In this document: positions 8,938 through 21,900 of the stretch, piece after piece
Numbering within the stretch: position 1 is the first letter of the stretch
How the letters are laid out: the number at the start of each line of letters is the position of its first letter
Assembly: GCF_005311025.1 (NCBI RefSeq)
Contig: NZ_CP031747.1
Span: forward strand, 4,005,870 to 4,069,869
Length of the DNA: 64,000 bases
Reading direction: 5' to 3'
Source of the DNA: Alcaligenes faecalis
GTDB taxonomy: Bacteria > Pseudomonadota > Gammaproteobacteria > Burkholderiales > Burkholderiaceae_B
Notes under the pieces: generated by a model
The model's input: the letters and a program-made list of their open reading frames with translations, nothing else
What the model was told of the DNA's origin: nothing
Database searches by the model: none
Position numbers and translations under genes: made by a program

Positions 8938-10766
8938 AGCGCTGCTCCTGCCGAGGCGGGCTCATTGACCTGATCCAGATCCAGGTCGTCATCAATACCA
9001 CCCAGGTAGGCTTCCAGCACGGCTGGATTTTCCTGAATTTCCTTGGGCAAACCTTCGGCCAGCTTGGTGCCAAAGTCCATGACCACCAGCTTGTCCGTCA
9101 AATTCATGACAAAGTCCATGTCATGCTCCACCAGCAGAATGCTCATGCCTTCGCTACGCAGCTGATCCAGCACTTTGGCCAGTTCCTGCTTTTCCTTGTA
9201 GCGCAAGCCGGCAGCCGGTTCGTCCAGCAGCAAAAGCAGCGGATCAGAAGCCAGAGCACGGGCAATTTCCAGAATACGCTGTTGGCCCAGGGCCAGATTG
9301 CCCGCCTCTTCGTACAGGTAGTCACCCAGACCCACACGCTGCAGCTGAACAGCCGCTTCGTGCAACAGCTCGGCTTCGCTGCGACGCTCGGTATGCAGGA
9401 CGGCGGACACCACACCGACATTCCGACGCAAGTGAGCGCCCAGTGCCACGTTCTCCAGAACCGTCATGGTAGGCAGCAATTGCACGTGCTGGAAGGTACG
9501 GCCCACGCCCAGACGAGAAATCTCGCGTGCAGGTTTGCCATCAATCCGCTGCCCCAGAAAGCTGACCTGACCACTGGTGGCCGACAGCACGCCGGTAATC
9601 AGGTTAAAGGTCGTGCTCTTGCCCGCACCGTTAGGACCGATCAGGCCCATGATCTGACCTGCATTCAAGGTGAAGCTGATGTCATTCACAGCCACCAGAC
9701 CACCGAACTCCTTGCGAATCTTATTCACTTCCAGAACCAGCGAACCGGCCTGCGGACGCTCACGCTGAGGCAAAGCCTCGGCTTGTGGGGGAGCAGCCTG
9801 ACGACGCTTCTGTGCACCGAAAACCTGTTCCCAGGCCTTGTGCAGGATGGGCCACAAACCGTCGCGCGCGTACTGCAAGATCAGAACCATCAAGATACCG
9901 AAAACGATCAGCTCGAAGTTGATGTCGGTATTGAGCAGCTTGGGCAACCAGTTCTGCAACTGGTCTTTCAGGCTCAGCACCAGGGCCGAACCCAGAACGG
10001 CACCCCAGACACTGCCTGCTCCGCCCAACACGGCCATGAACAGGTATTCAATACCGTAGTTCAAACCGAAGGGGCTGGGCGAGACGGCGCGCTGGTAGTG
10101 CGCGTAGAGCCAACCGGACACACAAGCCAGCAAAGCGGCGTAAACGAACACGATGACCTTGTAATTGGCCATGTTCACACCAAAGGACTCGGCCATGCCG
10201 CTGCCGTGCTTCAGAGCGCGAATAGCACGTCCGGGACGGGAGTTCAGCAAGTTACGCGTACCCCACATGGCCAGCAAGGCAAAGGCCCAGATCAGGTAGT
10301 AAATATCCCGACCGGAGGACAGGGAAATACCGAAGAACTCCAAAGGAGCAATACCGGAAATACCATCGTACTGCCCCAGGAACTCCAGGTTACCGAACAG
10401 GTAGTACAAGGCCAGGCCCCAGGCCAAGGTACACAGGGGCAGGAAGTGACCGGACAAGCGTAGTGTGATCGCGCCCAGAATGTAGGCCACCATCATGGTA
10501 ATGGCCATGCCAATCAGCAGATTGAACCAGGGCGACCAGCCCAGGCGAGCCGTCAGGTACGCCGTAGTGTATGCACCCAGGCCCACAAATGCAGCCTGAC
10601 CAAAAGAAGTCAGACCACCCACGCCAGTCAACAACACCAGACCCAGCACGACCAAGCTGGTCAAGCCAATATAGTTAAGCTGGGTAATCCAGAATTCGGG
10701 CGTTGCGCCCAGCTGCGGCAAAACCAATAGAACCGCAATAAATAATAGCGTCAGCCAGTGTCTCAT
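8934..10766 (-). CDS. livM: LivM-LivG fusion: permease and ATPase of the branched-chain amino acid transporter
   Basis: A 610-residue fusion of two subunits that are separate in E. coli. Residues 1 to about 305 form the LivM permease with multiple membrane helices and the [20 protein letters not shown] motif. A polar linker rich in Gln and Pro (about 310-340) joins it to a LivG ATPase with Walker [10 protein letters not shown], signature LALGQQR and Walker [12 protein letters not shown]. The C-terminal YLGG ending is typical of LivG. Such fusions occur in several betaproteobacteria. It lies 5 bases after livH and overlaps livF. Confidence 0.92.
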   Translation of the reverse strand: MRHWLTLLFIAVLLVLPQLGATPEFWITQLNYIGLTSLVVLGLVLLTGVGGLTSFGQAAFVGLGAYTTAYLTARLGWSPWFNLLIGMAITMMVAYILGAITLRLSGHFLPLCTLAWGLALYYLFGNLEFLGQYDGISGIAPLEFFGISLSSGRDIYYLIWAFALLAMWGTRNLLNSRPGRAIRALKHGSGMAESFGVNMANYKVIVFVYAALLACVSGWLYAHYQRAVSPSPFGLNYGIEYLFMAVLGGAGSVWGAVLGSALVLSLKDQLQNWLPKLLNTDINFELIVFGILMVLILQYARDGLWPILHKAWEQVFGAQKRRQAAPPQAEALPQRERPQAGSLVLEVNKIRKEFGGLVAVNDISFTLNAGQIMGLIGPNGAGKSTTFNLITGVLSATSGQVSFLGQRIDGKPAREISRLGVGRTFQHVQLLPTMTVLENVALGAHLRRNVGVVSAVLHTERRSEAELLHEAAVQLQRVGLGDYLYEEAGNLALGQQRILEIARALASDPLLLLLDEPAAGLRYKEKQELAKVLDQLRSEGMSILLVEHDMDFVMNLTDKLVVMDFGTKLAEGLPKEIQENPAVLEAYLGGIDDDLDLDQVNEPASAGAAL

Positions 10767-10771
10767 GTGAT

Positions 10772-11809
10772 TTACTCCTCATCATCCACGTGCTTGCTAC
10801 CGAAGGAGCGCCACAACAACACCGGTATCACCATGGTAAATACAATAACTTCTTTGTAGGCACTGGCCCAGAAAGAGGAAAACGCTTCCAGAACCCCCAG
10901 GAACAAGGCACCCAAGAGGGTGACGGGGTAGCTGATCAGGCCGCCAAAGATTGCAGCCACAAAGCCTTTAAGACCAATCAAAAAGCCCGTGTCGTAGTAG
11001 ATGGTCGTTACAGGCGCAATCAGCATGCCTGACAAGGCACCGATGGCCGCAGCCAGAGTGAAGGTCAGGGATCCGGACATATTGGTACTGATACCCACCA
11101 GACGGGCACCACGACGGTTCACCGCCGTGGCACGCAGGGCGCGACCGTAAAGAGTCTTACCAAAAAAGCCCCACAAGGCCAGAATCAGGACCACGCAGGC
11201 GCCCATCACAAAGAAGGTTTGAGCAGACCAGCTCACTGCACCCAGGGACACTTCACCTTCCATGAAGGGAGGCGTGCGCCAGCCTTCCGGACCGAAGAAC
11301 ACCAGGCCCAGACCCGTCAGCGCGAAGTGCACGGCGACCGAGGTAATCAGCAGCACCAGCACACTGGCTTCGGCGATAGGCTGGTATACCAGGCGGTAGA
11401 CCATAGGGCCCAGAGGAATCACCACCGCCAGCGAGAACAGCACGGCCACCCACAATGGCAGCTCCGAGCTGACAATGGCGGGAGCGGCAAAGTAAACCGC
11501 GACGGGGATCACGATATTGACCAGAAACTTGCGGGGCATGCCGGCCAGGCTGCGGCTGCGCAAGGCAGAGAGCAACTCCAGCAAGAACACCAGCGCACCA
11601 GCGATCAATAGCAAAATAACGGTTCCCGGCATGCGGCCATTGACCACAAAGGCCAGGGTCAAGGCGCCAAAGGTGACGAACTCACCTTGCGGGATAAAGA
11701 TAACGCGGGTAACCAGGAAAACCAGAACCAGGGCGAGCCCGAGCAAGGCATAGATGGCGCCATTCAATATGCCATCCTGCAACAAAATTAAAGCGATGGT
11801 GGTATCCAT
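10772..11809 (-). CDS. livH: Branched-chain amino acid ABC permease LivH
   Basis: Integral membrane permease partner of LivM. The 345-residue product has many hydrophobic helices and the LivH-type N-terminus [20 protein letters not shown] chose the ATG at 11809, with AGGA 11 bases upstream. In-frame starts at 11821 and 11899 would add a non-hydrophobic leader that overlaps the transcribed spacer. Relative to E. coli LivH (about 308 residues) it is longer in the second quarter, where a hydrophobic stretch around residues 85-115 is inserted. Confidence 0.9.
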   Translation of the reverse strand: MDTTIALILLQDGILNGAIYALLGLALVLVFLVTRVIFIPQGEFVTFGALTLAFVVNGRMPGTVILLLIAGALVFLLELLSALRSRSLAGMPRKFLVNIVIPVAVYFAAPAIVSSELPLWVAVLFSLAVVIPLGPMVYRLVYQPIAEASVLVLLITSVAVHFALTGLGLVFFGPEGWRTPPFMEGEVSLGAVSWSAQTFFVMGACVVLILALWGFFGKTLYGRALRATAVNRRGARLVGISTNMSGSLTFTLAAAIGALSGMLIAPVTTIYYDTGFLIGLKGFVAAIFGGLISYPVTLLGALFLGVLEAFSSFWASAYKEVIVFTMVIPVLLWRSFGSKHVDDEE

Positions 11810-11910
11810 GTCGGACAACATCCTGTACAACAAAAAGGGCAAAGGGCTTACGGCAAACGCAGGCCTGTAGCGGGAACGGGTGCCAGGATCAGCCAGCACC
11901 CGCCTTGGAA

Positions 11911-11934
11911 AAAACCGGCTCTTGAGCCGGTTTT
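11911..11934 (-). terminator. Hairpin between livK and livH
   Basis: Eleven-bp stem AAAACCGGCTC / GAGCCGGTTTT with a 2-base loop. On the minus strand it is followed by a run of T. It lies just after livK and about 100 bases before livH, so it probably stops most transcripts after the binding-protein gene and lets a fraction continue into livHMGF. Confidence 0.8.
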
Positions 11935-11947
11935 TGCCTGTCAGATA

Positions 11948-13117
11948 TTACAGATCAGGCTGATACGTCCATTTACCGTCGACCACTTTCACAATCACGT
12001 GGGCACGCTTGTCCAGACCGGCGTGGTCCGTTGCAGACATATTGAACACACCTTGGGAAGCAGCCAGTTCCTTGGTTTGCTCCAGAGCATCACGCAGGGC
12101 TGCGCGGAACTCGGGGGTACCTGGCTTGGCGCCGGACTTCAGGGCTTCCGGAATGGCTTCGGTCACGAGCAGACCGGCATCCCACATGTGACCACCAAAG
12201 GTATTGATGGAGCCAGCGCCGTATTTGGCTTCGTATTTTTCCTTGTAGTCCATGGCGGTCTTTTTCACCGAGCTGCTGTCAGGCAGTTGTTCGGCAACCA
12301 GCAATGGACCGGCTGGCAAGATCATGTCGTTACAGTCTTTGCCACACACACGCAGCACGTCGCTGTTGGCGGCACCGTGTGTCTGGTAAATGATGCCAGC
12401 GTAGCCGCGACCTTTCAGTTCGCGCTGGGGCAAGGCAACAGGGGTGCCGGAACCGGCGATCAGAACGGCATCAGGCTTGGTGCCCAGCAGCTTCAGAACC
12501 TGACCGGTCACGCTGGTGTCGTTACGGCCATAGCGCTCGGCGCCCAGCACTTTGATGCCTTTGGCTTGAGCGGCTTCGGTAATCACGTTCAGCCAGCCGT
12601 CACCGTAGGCGTCGTTGTAGCCGATAAAGCCCAGGGTTTTGACGTTCTGCTTGACCATGGCATCGGCCAGAGCACCGGCCATCAACTGGTCATTCTGAGG
12701 GGTCTTGAACACCCAGGTACGGGCGCCTTCCACAGGATCAACAATCTTGGCGTTGGCGGCCACACTGATCATGGGAGTCTTGGTTTCGCCGGCAACGTCC
12801 ACCATGGCCAGGGAGCCAGGCGTCACGGAGGTACCGATCACCACGTCGACCTTGTCGTCGGTAATCAGCTTGCGCATATTGCGTACGGCCACGGTGGTAT
12901 CGGTAGCATCGTCCAGAACGATGTACTCGATTTTCTGGCCGGCCACTTCAGTAGGCAGCAGGCTGACTGTATTGCGCTCAGGAATGCCCAGTGAGGCCGC
13001 CGGTCCTGTCGCTGCCACCGTCACACCCACCTTGATCTGCGCGGACACGGCCACGGGCAGGCTCAAGGCCAGGGCTGCAGCCAATGTCGTCAGGCGACCA
13101 GTAGTAATGCAGTTCAT
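11948..13117 (-). CDS. livK: Periplasmic branched-chain amino acid-binding protein
   Basis: Extracytoplasmic solute receptor of the LivHMGF transporter (type I periplasmic-binding fold). 389 residues from the ATG at 13117, which has GGGAG/AAAAGG just upstream; an in-frame ATG 8 codons earlier is less likely. The signal peptide runs to about residue 27, ending VAVSAQ. The mature start IKVGVTVAATGPAASLGIP is typical of the family. The two cysteines in VCGKDCND may form a disulfide. The ligand cannot be read from the sequence; leucine, isoleucine, valine, amides or urea are all possible for this family. Confidence 0.9.
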   Translation of the reverse strand: MNCITTGRLTTLAAALALSLPVAVSAQIKVGVTVAATGPAASLGIPERNTVSLLPTEVAGQKIEYIVLDDATDTTVAVRNMRKLITDDKVDVVIGTSVTPGSLAMVDVAGETKTPMISVAANAKIVDPVEGARTWVFKTPQNDQLMAGALADAMVKQNVKTLGFIGYNDAYGDGWLNVITEAAQAKGIKVLGAERYGRNDTSVTGQVLKLLGTKPDAVLIAGSGTPVALPQRELKGRGYAGIIYQTHGAANSDVLRVCGKDCNDMILPAGPLLVAEQLPDSSSVKKTAMDYKEKYEAKYGAGSINTFGGHMWDAGLLVTEAIPEALKSGAKPGTPEFRAALRDALEQTKELAASQGVFNMSATDHAGLDKRAHVIVKVVDGKWTYQPDL

Positions 13118-13269
13118 CCTTTTCTCCCAAATTTTGTTCATTGTTGTGGACCGATTTAACGGTCAAAAAATCGTAATACAGATAATCACCAGCACATACC
13201 AGAAACGTATCAAGTCACGAGAATTTCAGATATTGGTGTTTACCTTAAATATTAAAAGTTTAAATAGTG

Positions 13270-13302
13270 CACTAACTAAAGTGATAGCTCACTAATTAAG
13301 TG
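13270..13302. promoter_or_regulatory. Tandem palindromic operator candidate upstream of livK
   Basis: CACTAACTAAAGTG (13270-13283) and CACTAATTAAGTG (13290-13302) are near-identical imperfect palindromes. Their starts are 20 bases apart, about two helix turns, as expected for two repressor dimers on one face of DNA. They lie about 155 bases upstream of the livK start. The regulator is unknown. Confidence 0.4.
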
Positions 13303-13359
13303 CCCTGTACCGCGATTTTCTTTACTGGAGAGCCCACTGGAGGTCAGGAAGATCTGCAC

Positions 13360-13380
13360 TTTGGAACCCTCTGTTCCAAA
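13360..13380. promoter_or_regulatory. Perfect inverted repeat upstream of msrB
   Basis: TTTGGAAC, a 5-base spacer, then GTTCCAAA, about 75 bases upstream of the msrB GTG start. It has the size of a regulator site, or could be a small hairpin in the leader. Confidence 0.35.
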
Positions 13381-13456
13381 CGCACTCTAATTGTCGATTA
13401 CTATGTAGGACTGCACCTCCTGTAGGCATTGAACTGTTTTTCATAAGGCAGCACAC

Positions 13457-13852
13457 GTGGAAAAAGTACGTAAAACAGACGCTGAGTGGCGCGCCCAGCT
13501 CAGCCCCGAAGAATTCTATGTCACCCGTCAGAAAGGGACGGAGCGCCCCTTTACCGGCCGCTACTGGGACACCACCACGCCCGGCATCTACCGCTGCGTC
13601 GGCTGCGGCACGCCCCTGTTTGCCTCGGACACGAAGTTTGATGCCGGTTGCGGCTGGCCCAGCTACTTCACGCCCCTGAACCCGGACAATGTGCGCGAGG
13701 AGCTGGATACCAGTCACGGCATGCGCCGTACCGAAGTGCTTTGCAATGTCTGCGATGCTCATTTGGGGCACGTCTTTGAAGACGGTCCCCCACCCACTGG
13801 GCTACGATATTGCATTAACTCTCTATCCATGACTTTTGAACCCGAAGCATGA
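13457..13852 (+). CDS. msrB: Peptide-methionine (R)-S-oxide reductase MsrB
   Basis: Repairs oxidised methionine (R epimer) in proteins, using thioredoxin. The 131 residues contain the zinc-binding pairs Cys47/Cys50 and Cys96/Cys99, a GCGWPSYF motif with a likely resolving Cys65, and the catalytic Cys119 in LRYCINS. The start is a GTG with AAGG nine bases upstream. Its TGA overlaps the yciB ATG, so the two are translationally coupled. Confidence 0.95.
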   Translation: MEKVRKTDAEWRAQLSPEEFYVTRQKGTERPFTGRYWDTTTPGIYRCVGCGTPLFASDTKFDAGCGWPSYFTPLNPDNVREELDTSHGMRRTEVLCNVCDAHLGHVFEDGPPPTGLRYCINSLSMTFEPEA

Positions 13853-14415
13853 AGAAACTCTTATTTGATCTATTCCCGCTCGTACTGTTCTTTCTGGCGT
13901 TTCGCTTCTCCGACATTTATGTCGCCACCGGCGTGGCCATGGCCGCCTCGGTCCTGCAGATACTGTGGCTGAAGCTCACCAGCAAGGCGATCGAGACCTC
14001 GCACTGGATCAATCTGGCCGTCATTGTGGTCTTTGGCGGTGCCACCCTGTTTTTCCACAATGATGTCTTCATCCGCTGGAAACCCACGGTGCTGTACTGG
14101 ATCTTTGCTCTGGTACTGCTGGGCGGACGTTACCTGATGCATCGCAATCTGATGCAAAAATTCATGGGCACCCATCTGGTCTTGCCCGGCCATGTCTGGG
14201 ACAAATTAAACCTGGTCTGGGCAAGCTTTTTTGTCGCCATGGGCCTGGTCAATCTGTACGTTGCCTTCTCGGGCCACTTTACCGAATCCCAATGGGTCAA
14301 CTTCAAGGCCTTCGGCCTGCTGGGTTTGATGCTGGTGTTTGTCGTTGCCCAATCCTTGTGGCTGGGCCGCTACCTGCAAGACTCTTCCGACAACTCCACT
14401 CCCCCAAAATCCTGA
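13849..14415 (+). CDS. yciB: Inner membrane protein YciB / septation protein A
   Basis: A 188-residue integral membrane protein with five hydrophobic helices. It begins [18 protein letters not shown] and contains the conserved [14 protein letters not shown] and [13 protein letters not shown] segments. The family is needed for normal septation and cell envelope synthesis; its exact activity is unsettled. It sits between msrB and bolA with a 4-base overlap upstream and 7 bases downstream. The msrB-yciB-bolA order recurs in betaproteobacteria (recalled, not checked). Confidence 0.92.
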   Translation: MKKLLFDLFPLVLFFLAFRFSDIYVATGVAMAASVLQILWLKLTSKAIETSHWINLAVIVVFGGATLFFHNDVFIRWKPTVLYWIFALVLLGGRYLMHRNLMQKFMGTHLVLPGHVWDKLNLVWASFFVAMGLVNLYVAFSGHFTESQWVNFKAFGLLGLMLVFVVAQSLWLGRYLQDSSDNSTPPKS

Positions 14416-14422
14416 TTTCGCC

Positions 14423-14686
14423 ATGACAGACGCACTTGCTTCCCTGATTCACGAACGGCTCCAGGCACTGGAGCCGTCGGAACTGGACATCATCAATGAG
14501 TCCCATCTGCACGCTGGCCACGCCGGTGCACAAGGTGGTGCAAGCCACTTTCGGGTGATCATCGCCTCGAAACAATTTGATGGAATTTCAACACTGGCAC
14601 GACACAGACTTGTGTATGATCGCGTCCACGATCTAATGCCTTTCCCGATTCACGCATTGGCTATTCAAGCCAAAACCACCGCTTAA
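14423..14686 (+). CDS. bolA: BolA-family protein
   Basis: An 87-residue BolA/IbaG-type protein that partners with monothiol glutaredoxins in Fe-S cluster handling and affects cell shape and stress responses. It shows the family pattern ELDIINESHLHAGH, then SHFRVIIASKQFDG, then ARHRLVYDRVHDLM, with the invariant His in the RVHDLM helix. I start at the ATG at 14423, within 8 bases of yciB; a longer reading frame upstream overlaps yciB and is not needed. Confidence 0.93.
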   Translation: MTDALASLIHERLQALEPSELDIINESHLHAGHAGAQGGASHFRVIIASKQFDGISTLARHRLVYDRVHDLMPFPIHALAIQAKTTA

Positions 14687-14694
14687 GGATGCTC

Positions 14695-15471
14695 ATGAAA
14701 CGTATTGCCGCATTTGCCCTGACCTGCGCTATGGCTGCTCCCGTCTATGCACAGACGATTGCCACCGTAAACGGCAAAAACCTCACGCAAAAAGACTTGG
14801 ATCAGTTCGTCGCCGTTCTGGTCGAGCAAGGCGCCAAGGACTCGCCCGAGCTGCGTGAGCAAGTCAAACAGGAAATGGTCAACCGTCTGGCTGTGGTGCA
14901 AGCCGCTGAAAAAGCCGGTATCGACAAGACCAACCAGGTTCAGCAAGAGCTGGAACTGGCCCGCCAGAGCATTCTGGTCCGTGCCCTGATGGCTGACTAC
15001 CTGAAAAAGAACCCCGTCACCGACGCCGACCTGACCAAGGAATACAACACCATCAAGGCGATGGAAGAAGGTCAGCAGGAATACAAGGTGCGCCACATTC
15101 TGGTCAAGGACGAGGCTGCCGCCAAAGATTTGCTGGCCAAGATCAAGTCCAAGAAAATCAGCTTTGCTGATGCCGCCAAGAAAGACTCCATCGACACCGG
15201 CAGCGGCCAGCAAGGCGGCGATCTGGGCTGGGCTCCTAGCTCCACCTACGTGCCCGAGTTCGCTCAGGCTGTAGAGAAGATGAAAAAAGGCGAGCTGAGC
15301 GCTGCGCCTGTGCAGTCGCAGTTTGGCTGGCACATCATCCAGGTGGACGATGCTCGCCCTGTGACCTTCCCCGCCATGGCCGAAGTGAAGCCTCAGCTGG
15401 AAGAAATGATGCGTCAGCGCAAGCTGGCTGAGTACCAGCAGAAAATCCTGAAAGAAGCCAACATCAAGTAA
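14695..15471 (+). CDS. Exported parvulin-type peptidyl-prolyl isomerase
   Basis: A periplasmic SurA/PrsA-like folding factor of 258 residues. The signal peptide ends at about residue 20 (VYAQ). The N-terminal helical chaperone region (about 21-130) is followed by a parvulin domain (about 130-225) with the conserved starts YKVRHILVKDEAAA and GGDLGWAP and a terminal GWHIIQVDD. Size and layout match the Bordetella Par27 chaperone. AAGGA lies upstream of the chosen ATG at 14695; an ATG two codons earlier is in frame. It probably assists outer membrane protein assembly (inference from family). Confidence 0.88.
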   Translation: MKRIAAFALTCAMAAPVYAQTIATVNGKNLTQKDLDQFVAVLVEQGAKDSPELREQVKQEMVNRLAVVQAAEKAGIDKTNQVQQELELARQSILVRALMADYLKKNPVTDADLTKEYNTIKAMEEGQQEYKVRHILVKDEAAAKDLLAKIKSKKISFADAAKKDSIDTGSGQQGGDLGWAPSSTYVPEFAQAVEKMKKGELSAAPVQSQFGWHIIQVDDARPVTFPAMAEVKPQLEEMMRQRKLAEYQQKILKEANIK

Positions 15472-15520
15472 TGGCTTTGCAGGCCGCTTTATCATCCCGA
15501 TAAGGCGGCTTGCAGGAAAA

Positions 15521-15553
15521 ACAAATATGGCGCCTCAATGGCGCCATATTTGT
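15521..15553 (+). terminator. Long perfect hairpin after the parvulin gene
   Basis: Fourteen-bp perfect stem ACAAATATGGCGCC / GGCGCCATATTTGT with a 5-base loop, followed by a T-rich tract. A second, smaller hairpin (CCGCTTTATC / GATAAGGCGG) lies just before it at 15484-15508. Confidence 0.75.
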
Positions 15554-15640
15554 TTGTTGTGCAGGTCGTTCATGCGGTAATTAAAAGCCCAGATCACTGC
15601 TGAACCACCACCAGGACTATTCAACGCGCATTAAAACAAA

Positions 15641-15667
15641 AGGCAGTGCGTGCTTAGCGCACTGCCT
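15641..15667 (-). terminator. Terminator downstream of ligA
   Basis: Stem AGGCAGTGCG / CGCACTGCCT with a 7-base loop. On the minus strand it is followed by TTTTGTTTT. It closes the smc-side operon ending in ligA, about 105 bases after the ligA stop. Confidence 0.75.
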
Positions 15668-15772
15668 AAAAGTCGAAAAATAGCTACCAGAGCAAATATC
15701 CTGCTGACTCATAGACTCTTGGCAAAAAAGCTAAGCCTGCAAGGTGGCAGAACTTCACTTCTTCCCCCTGCG

Positions 15773-18879
<3,107 letters not shown>

Positions 18880-18924
18880 TGTCAGTTCCGTCGAATCAAC
18901 ACTAGCGGATTAAAAAAAACAGGC

Positions 18925-21900
18925 TTACACACTGCTCATTTGCATGGCAGCGTCTACGTCCACTGCCACAATTCGGGATACACCTTGCTCTTGCATGGTG
19001 ACCCCGATCAGTTGTTTGGCCATCTGCATGGCAATTTTATTGTGAGAAATAAATAAAAACTGGGTTTGGTCACTCATGCTGGCCACCAGATTGGCATAGC
19101 GTTCGGTATTCGCATCATCCAGTGGCGCATCCACCTCGTCCAGCAAACAAAAGGGTGCGGGATTGAGCTTGAAGAAGGCAAAAACCAGCGCTGTCGCTGT
19201 CAATGCCTTTTCACCACCAGAGAGCAAATGAATCGTGCTATTGCGCTTGCCTGGTGGCTGAGCCATGACCTGCACCCCAGCTTCCAGCACTTCATCGCCC
19301 ACCATCGTCAGTTTAGCCTCTCCACCACCAAATAGCCTTGGGAAAAGCTCGCCAAAGTGCTGATTAACGATGTTGAATGTTTCCATGAGCAACTGGCGGG
19401 TCTCGCGGTCAATCTTGCGAATCGCATCTTCCAGAGTCTCGATGGCATCACTCAAATCTTTATGCTGAGCATCCAGATAGGTCTTGCGTTCCTGGGCCGT
19501 AGTCAGCTCCTCAAGGGCCGCCAGGTTCACCGGACCCAGGCCTTCAATCTGGCGCGAGATGCGCTGCACTTCAGACTGCAACCAGCCCACACGCTGCCAT
19601 TCCGGTGTCTTTTCCTGTAACAAGCTCCACAGTTCGGAACGGTTTACCTTTCTGCTGTCCAGCTGTTCAGCAAACTGTTCGACCGCCAGACGCGACGCTT
19701 GTTCCTGCAACTGCAATTCAGTGACTTGCTCGCGCAAGGGTGCCAGATTCTTTTCGTTCTCGGCACGGGCCTGTTCATGCTCACGCAATTGGGCAGCCAG
19801 CGTATCGAGTTGAATTTTTGCCAGACGAACGGCTTCTTCACGTTCGGCACGCAACTCCAGGGCATCTTGTAAACCGGCTTGTGCAGCAGAAGCATCCAGA
19901 TCCAGCAGTTCGCCTTGCAAACCTTCCAGCTGACCGGCCGTGCGTTGTGCCTGCTCCTGCGCCAGGGCCAGATTGCGCTGCAGTTCGGCCATGCGCTGCA
20001 CCAAAGCACGCTCGGCAAATTGGGCATCATGCACCGCGCGCTCACGCTCGTGTACGGTACGACGGGCCTGTTCTGCCTGTTCGGCGCCCTTCTCGCCTTC
20101 CATCTGCGCTTCGGCAAACACGCCCTGATGTTCGGCCAGCTCTTCATCCAGCGTTTCAAAGCGGGCCTCGAACTCCTCGCGGTTCGCCTGCAGCTCTTCG
20201 CGCTGTACTGCCAGTTCTTCCAGCTCTTCGTTGATGCGACTACCACGCTCTTGCGACTGCTGCGCCTGTTGGGCCAACTTGGAGTGCTCCAGCTGCACAT
20301 CGTGCATCCGAGCTGTCAGCTCGCCCACGCGGGCCCGGGCCGGAACCAGGCCGTTACGCACTTGCTGCAAGGCCATTTCGGCCTGGGTGCTGGTATGGCC
20401 CAGTTCATCGACAATCAGTTGAGCGCCGCGCAGCTCGCGCTCCAGATGAGCAATTTCCTGCTGACGTGCCAGCATCCCGGCTTGTTCGGAGTCGGGTGCA
20501 TAAAAGCGAATGCTGTACTTATCCACCAAATGGCCGTCACGCACCACGATTGCCATTTGATCTGTCAGTTGATCGCGCAAGCTCAGGGCCTGCTTCAAGT
20601 CCTGACAGACATAAACCTGGTGCAACCAATTATCCAGCAAGCTGCGCAAGCCGCCCTCTTGCTGACGCAGCACCGAAGTCAACAAGGGTAAATCCAGGGC
20701 AGGCTTGGCCGGCGCTCCCGCCTCGGGCAACTGATAAAAACTTAAACGGGCCGGTGGTGCATCACTGGCGAAAGCTGCGGCCATATCCAGGCGGCGCAGC
20801 TCCAAGGCCGTCATGCGCTCGCGCAGCACAGCCTCCAGCGCGGTTTCCCAGCCTTTTTCCACGTCCAGGCTTTGCCATAGACGCTTCATGTTCTCCAGTC
20901 CATGCTTGGCCAGCCAGGGTTCCAGAGTTCCCTTGCGCGCCACATCCTCCTGCAAACGACTCAAGGCCAGATGACGTGCTTCCAGACGGGCCATATCCTG
21001 CCCGCCTTGCAAGGCTTGCTCCTGCGCCTTCTTGCGCTCCTCTTCCAGTCGAGGAAGCTGGGCCTCCAGATGCTGCATATGTTCCTGAGCTTGCTGCAGC
21101 TGATTTTGCAGCATGTTCAGATCGCCTTGCAGGCGCTCCAGATTGTCCGGGTCCGGGGCATTGAGTTCGCGCAATTCCTGCTTCAAGCGCTCCTGACGCT
21201 GCTCCACGCCTTGAATCTGGCGGTCGGCATCACGCTGTGATTGCGCAGCCAGGGCCAAGCTCTGTTCCAGACGCGCCAAAGCCATGCGCATTTCGTCCCG
21301 ACGCTGGGCCTGTTCGCGTACACGCAGCTCCAGATCGGGCAAGGCTCCTTGAGCCTCTTCCAACAAAATCTGTAATTCTTCCAGCTTGACTGCTGCTTCC
21401 TCGCGTTGCTGTTCGCTGTTTTCCAGCTCCAGCTGGCAATGCTCCTGCTGCTCAATCCAGTCGTGCTGCTGTTGTTCCAGCTGCTCGCGGCGCTGCGCCA
21501 TACGGCTGCGCGAATCCAGCACGTGGCGAATTTCTGCTTCCAGGCTGGACACTTGAGAGCCCGCCTCATACAACTGGCTTTGCGCCAGATGCAAAGCATC
21601 GCCAGCCTGTAAATGAGCTTGTCGCTGCGACTCCAACGTGGATTCGGCATGCCGCAAACCGGCAATGGATTCTTCCAGCTTGGTCTGAGCCTGTTCAATC
21701 GCCAGGAAACGGGCTTTTTGATCGCTCTGTGCATTGGACTCTTTCAGCAGCCACAGCAGGTTTTGCTTGAGCTCACCGTCTTGCTGCAAGTCACGATACT
21801 GGCGTGCCACTTCGGCCTGCGCCTGCAATTTCTCCAACTGCGCATCCAGTTCTCTTTGAATGTCTTCCACTCGCAGCAGGTTTTCACGGGTATCGCGCAA

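Larger units (their letters stand above)
13118..13456. other. Divergent regulatory region livK / msrB
   Basis: AT-rich and without a gene. It contains two imperfect palindromes 20 bases apart at 13270-13302 (listed separately) and a perfect 8-bp inverted repeat TTTGGAAC-N5-GTTCCAAA at 13360-13380, about 75 bases before msrB. Confidence 0.5.
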
